Assembly (NCBI GenBank): GCA_036830905.1 | Contig: DAISNS010000079.1 | Coordinates: 1 to 9,244, forward strand | DNA length: 9,244 bases | Source: Thermocaproicibacter sp002397355 | GTDB taxonomy: Bacteria; Bacillota; Clostridia; Oscillospirales; Acutalibacteraceae | Direction: 5' to 3' | Shown: positions 6,748-9,244 of the stretch, piece by piece | Position numbering within the stretch: position 1 is the stretch's first letter | Layout of the letters: every line of letters starts with the position of its first letter | Translations under genes and position numbers: made by a program | The notes under the pieces: model-generated | Databases searched by the model: none | What the model saw: only the letters and a program-made list of their open reading frames with translations | What the model was told of the DNA's origin: nothing

Positions 6748-7092
6748 ATGAAAAATTTGAAAGTCACAGTCAACGGAACCGCTTATGATGTTCAGGTAGA
6801 AGAAGTGGAAGCCTCTGCGGTACATACGGCGCCCACCGCTCCCGCTGCGGCGCCCGCCGCAGCTCCCTCACAGGCGGGCGGGGAAATCGTGGAAAGCCCG
6901 ATGGCCGGCACCGTCGCGAAAATCGCCGCTGCCGCGGGGCAGCAGGTAAGGCAGAACGACACGCTGCTCGTTCTGCGGACAGCAAACGGCGAAATCGAGC
7001 TCATAGCACCGCACGCGGCGTCGGTCGCCGGAATTTATGTTGCGCAGGGCGCGAATGTTCAGGCCGGAACACCGCTCGTTTCCCTTCGCTGA
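6748..7092 (+). CDS. Biotin-carrier-like protein lacking the biotinylated lysine
   Basis: A 114-residue protein with the build of the 1.3S/BCCP subunit. It has a short N-terminal strand region (1-20), an Ala/Pro-rich linker (about 23-43), and a biotinyl/lipoyl-fold domain (46-114) starting ESPMAGTVAKI and ending VQAGTPLVSLR. In a functional carrier the hairpin turn reads EAMKMENEI and the Lys receives biotin. Here the same-length segment reads RTANGEIEL (77-85), with Asn80 at the Lys position (codon AAC). The only lysines are K2, K5 and K58, none in the turn, so neither biotin nor lipoate can be attached in the usual way. The ribosome binding site GGGGGA is seven bases upstream, and the gene lies between the two carboxyltransferase subunits. 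It is a clear family member that is apparently not a biotin carrier; its role is unknown. Confidence 0.85.
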   Translation: MKNLKVTVNGTAYDVQVEEVEASAVHTAPTAPAAAPAAAPSQAGGEIVESPMAGTVAKIAAAAGQQVRQNDTLLVLRTANGEIELIAPHAASVAGIYVAQGANVQAGTPLVSLR

Positions 7093-7104
7093 GGAGTATG
7101 CCCT

Positions 7105-8508
7105 ATGAAAAATAAAAAGATCGGTATCACCGAAGTTGCCCTTCGCGACGCACCGCAGTCCCTGATTGCGACGCGCATGCCGCTTTCCGATATGCTCCCC
7201 ATCCTCGGAAAGCTCGATCAGGTCGGTTACAAATCGCTGGAGTGCTGGGGAGGGGCAACCTATGACGCCTGCCTCCGCTTCCTGGACGAAGACCCCTGGG
7301 AGCGCCTGCGCACCATCCGCAAGGCCTGCCCGAACACAAAGCTGCAGATGCTTTTCCGCGGTCAGAATATCCTTGGCTACCGCCACTATTCCGACGACGT
7401 TGTGGAGTATTTCGTCCAGCGCTCCGCGGCGAACGGCATCGACGTCATCCGTATTTTCGACGCGCTGAACGATATCCGGAACCTTCAGGTTGCCATCAAG
7501 GCCGCGAAGAAAGAGAAGGTCCACGCGCAGGTGGCGATTTCCTACACCACCGGGCCGGTTTTTACGACGGATTATTACGTTAATTATGCGAAGCAGATTC
7601 AGGAGGCCGGCGCGGATTCCATCTGCATCAAGGATATGGCCGCTCTGCTTACGCCGTACCACGCGTACGATCTTGTAAAAGCACTCAAGGAAGCCGTGAA
7701 TCTGCCGATCCAGCTCCATACGCACGCAACTTCCGGCCTGGCCGCCATGTGCGAGCTGAAAGCCATCGAGGCCGGCGCGGATGCCATCGATACCGCGATT
7801 TCCCCCCTTGCCCTCGGCACGTCCCATGTGCCCACGGAATCTATGGTCGCCGCGCTGAAAGATACGCCGTACGATACGGGGCTCGACCTCGTCCTTCTCA
7901 ACGAGATCCGCGAGTATTTCATGAATCTGCGCGCAAAGTACATCAAGAGCGGTCTGCTCGACCCGAAGGTGCTTGCGACGAACACGAAAGCGCTTGTCTA
8001 CCAGGTGCCGGGCGGCATGCTCTCCAACCTCCTTTCCCAGTTGAAAAAGGCCGGCAAGGAAGACAAGATGGAAGAAGTGCTCCAAGAGGTCCCGAACGTG
8101 AGGAAAGACGCCGGATACCCGCCGCTCGTCACGCCCTCCTCCCAAATCGTGGGAACCCAGGCCGTGCTCAACGTCGTGATGGGCGAGCGCTACAAGGTCT
8201 GCTCCGCCGAGTTTAAGGACCTGGTCGCCGGCAAGTACGGCAAGACGCCGGTGCCCGTCGACGATGCGTTCGCCAAGAAGGTCATCGGCGACAGGCCGCG
8301 CATCACCTGCCGCCCAGCCGACCTGCTGGAGCCGGAGCTGCCCAAGCTGCGCAAGGAGTGCGCGGAATGGACGGAACAGGAGGAAGACGTCCTTTCCTAT
8401 GCGCAGTTCCCGAAAGTGGCGATGGACTTCTTCAAGCGCAGGGCCGCCAAAAAATATGGCATCGACGCGAAGCACGCCGATGCTGCGCAGCAGATCCATC
8501 CCGTCTGA
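7105..8508 (+). CDS. Oxaloacetate decarboxylase alpha/transcarboxylase 5S-like carboxyltransferase
   Basis: A 467-residue TIM-barrel carboxyltransferase of the pyruvate carboxylase/OadA/5S group, which moves CO2 between biotin and pyruvate/oxaloacetate. It contains LRDAPQS (13-19, metal ligand Asp15), ECWGGATYDACLRFLDEDPW (46-65), FRGQNILGYRHY (84-95), the Lys176 motif CIKDMAA (174-180) and the metal ligands His205 and His207 in LHTHATSG. PGGMLSNL (302-309) and VTPSSQIVGTQA (342-353) belong to the conserved carboxylase region. It ends near residue 467 with no fused biotin domain, like the 5S subunit and unlike the longer OadA proteins. The usual RDAHQS reads RDAPQS, with Pro17. GAGGAG lies eight bases upstream, overlapping the stop of the carrier gene. 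The active-site metal and Lys motifs look intact. Without a biotinylated local partner its reaction is uncertain: oxaloacetate decarboxylation or use of a carrier encoded elsewhere are options. Confidence 0.9.
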   Translation: MKNKKIGITEVALRDAPQSLIATRMPLSDMLPILGKLDQVGYKSLECWGGATYDACLRFLDEDPWERLRTIRKACPNTKLQMLFRGQNILGYRHYSDDVVEYFVQRSAANGIDVIRIFDALNDIRNLQVAIKAAKKEKVHAQVAISYTTGPVFTTDYYVNYAKQIQEAGADSICIKDMAALLTPYHAYDLVKALKEAVNLPIQLHTHATSGLAAMCELKAIEAGADAIDTAISPLALGTSHVPTESMVAALKDTPYDTGLDLVLLNEIREYFMNLRAKYIKSGLLDPKVLATNTKALVYQVPGGMLSNLLSQLKKAGKEDKMEEVLQEVPNVRKDAGYPPLVTPSSQIVGTQAVLNVVMGERYKVCSAEFKDLVAGKYGKTPVPVDDAFAKKVIGDRPRITCRPADLLEPELPKLRKECAEWTEQEEDVLSYAQFPKVAMDFFKRRAAKKYGIDAKHADAAQQIHPV

Positions 8509-8523
8509 CGCCGCTTTTACCGT

Positions 8524-8550
8524 TTCAGCCCCCGGCCGGGGGCTGAATTT
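8524..8550 (+). terminator. Intrinsic terminator of the carboxyltransferase cluster
   Basis: A perfect inverted repeat with TTCAGCCCCC on the left (8524-8533), GGCC as the loop and GGGGGCTGAA on the right (8538-8547) gives a ten-pair GC-rich stem. It is followed by TTTGTTT (8548-8554). It starts 16 bases after the stop of the 5S-like gene. The T-run is broken by one G but the stem is very strong. A T-run occurs only on the + strand side, so it ends + strand transcription and sets the cluster apart from the next gene. Confidence 0.85.
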
Positions 8551-8561
8551 GTTTGCACCGG

Positions 8562-8591
8562 TTGACAATGGGGCATAATAACTGATAAAAT
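8562..8591 (+). promoter_or_regulatory. Sigma-A promoter with extended -10 for the yicC-family gene
   Basis: A perfect TTGACA at 8562-8567 is followed, after an 18-base spacer, by TAAAAT at 8586-8591 (five of six bases of TATAAT). TG at 8583-8584 gives the extended -10 form TGnTAAAAT. Transcription should start near 8598, about 60 bases before the coding region. It begins only a few bases after the terminator, marking a new transcription unit. Confidence 0.85.
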
Positions 8592-8607
8592 AAAAAGAAG
8601 AATATTT

Positions 8608-8640
8608 TGGCTGCAATCCCTGAAAGCAGGGTCCCGGCCA
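8608..8640 (+). other. Small leader stem-loop before yicC
   Basis: CCCTG (8618-8622) and CAGGG (8627-8631) pair around the loop AAAG. TGGC (8608-8611) and GCCA (8637-8640) can extend the structure across an internal loop. It lies in the predicted 5' leader, upstream of the start codon. No known riboswitch pattern is recognised, and the structure may be incidental. Confidence 0.3.
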
Positions 8641-8658
8641 GAACTGAGATGATGGTTT

Positions 8659-9244
8659 TTGGTTAACAGCATGACCGGTTTTGGCAGGGCCGAGCAGGTC
8701 GTCGACGGGTATGACGTCGTCGTAGAGGTAAGGTCGGTCAACCACCGGTTCTTCGATTTCAGCGCCCGCGTGCCGCACGGGTACGGCTTCCTGGAAGAAA
8801 AGCTGCGGCAGTATCTTCAGGAGAAGGTTTCCCGCGGGAAACTGGACGTAAGCGTCGAATTGGACTCCGCCGACGATCCCGGCGTCCAGATCCAGGGAAA
8901 CATGATGCTGGCGGAAGGCTACCTGGCCGCGCTGCGCGCGATGCAGCGGAATTTTCACCTCCCCGACGACATCACGGCGAGCACGCTGCTTCGCTTCCCG
9001 GATATTTTCACGGTGCGCCGCCGGCCGGAAAACGAAGAGCAGGTCTGGGCACGGGTGAGGCAGGTGCTCGATACGGCGCTCAAGTCTTTTCTTTCCATGC
9101 GGAGTGCGGAAGGAGAGAAGATGAAGGAAGACATTCTCTCCCGCGCCTCTTCTATCTTGCGGGTGGTGGAACAGATCGAGGAGCGTTCTCCCAAGACGGT
9201 TGCGGAATACCGCGAAAGATTGAAAGGGCGGATCTCCGATCTGC
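8659..9244 (+). CDS. yicC: YicC family endoribonuclease, partial (runs off the window)
   Basis: The first 195 codons of a protein of about 290 residues; the C-terminal DUF1732 part is cut by the window end. The N terminus SMTGFGRAE, then VEVRSVNHRFFDFSARVP and VSRGKLDVSVELD, are diagnostic of YicC. E. coli YicC is reported to act as an endoribonuclease in RNA turnover. The TTG at 8659 is taken as the start, giving VNSMTGFG, which matches the family's usual few residues before SMTGFG. The ATG at 8671 is the alternative and would lose four residues. The ribosome binding site is weak (GAGATGATGG). The frame is closed by TGA at 8650-8652. In Firmicutes the gene is commonly followed by remA and gmk, which would lie beyond this window. 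Confidence 0.92.
   Translation, partial: MVNSMTGFGRAEQVVDGYDVVVEVRSVNHRFFDFSARVPHGYGFLEEKLRQYLQEKVSRGKLDVSVELDSADDPGVQIQGNMMLAEGYLAALRAMQRNFHLPDDITASTLLRFPDIFTVRRRPENEEQVWARVRQVLDTALKSFLSMRSAEGEKMKEDILSRASSILRVVEQIEERSPKTVAEYRERLKGRISDL

Noticed and set aside
6748..7092. A frameshift or base error explaining the missing biotin Lys
   Set aside because: The segment is the same length as the normal motif, both flanks stay in frame, and several adjacent residues differ, so one error cannot account for it.
6868..8958. A 696-codon open frame on the minus strand across the carrier, 5S-like and yicC genes
   Set aside because: It is antisense to three clear genes and crosses the terminator and promoter. 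Its protein is rich in Arg, His and Gly and has no recognisable domain, as expected from the complement of GC-rich coding sequence.

Overview
The window reads as one gene-dense stretch of the chromosome of a spore-forming Firmicute, most likely an anaerobic clostridium with moderately high GC content (Oscillospirales/Ruminococcaceae-like). This placement is an inference from gene content and order: scpA-scpB-DUF2953-gerW-dac-rluB, a typical clostridial housekeeping and sporulation neighbourhood, in GC-rich, evenly coding sequence. All genes are on the + strand. No rRNA, tRNA, CRISPR, insertion sequence or phage gene was seen, and no gap between genes exceeds about 165 bases.

Layout. A short leader (1-163) carries a sigma-A-like promoter whose -10 end and start region lie under a perfect 19-base inverted repeat. 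Next comes a compact, partly overlapping gene string: a membrane M50 site-2 protease (164-856), scpA (871-1599), scpB (1602-2162), a DUF2953 membrane protein (2159-2806), gerW/ytfJ (2806-3252), a D,D-carboxypeptidase with a signal peptide (3306-4436) and the rRNA pseudouridine synthase rluB (4469-5272). The ribosome binding site of the carboxypeptidase is inside a stem-loop.

After a 93-base gap with a GC-rich stem-loop comes a three-gene cluster (5366-8508). It has the subunit layout of a biotin-dependent transcarboxylase: a 12S/MmdA-like carboxyltransferase, a small 1.3S-like biotin carrier, and a 5S/OadA-like carboxyltransferase. The cluster ends at a strong intrinsic terminator (8524-8550). 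A clear extended -10 sigma-A promoter (8562-8591) follows and drives a yicC-family gene that runs off the window end.

The most notable finding is in this cluster. All three frames are intact, well translated and have good ribosome binding sites, but the carrier has Asn where the biotin-accepting Lys should be (residue 80, in RTANGEIEL instead of EAMKMENEI). The 12S-like subunit has also lost nearly all the glycine-rich active-site motifs of its family. The 5S-like subunit keeps its metal and lysine active site. This looks like a transcarboxylase that has been repurposed, with two of its three parts turned into apparent pseudoenzymes, and not like a decaying pseudogene set. Its function cannot be read from the sequence.
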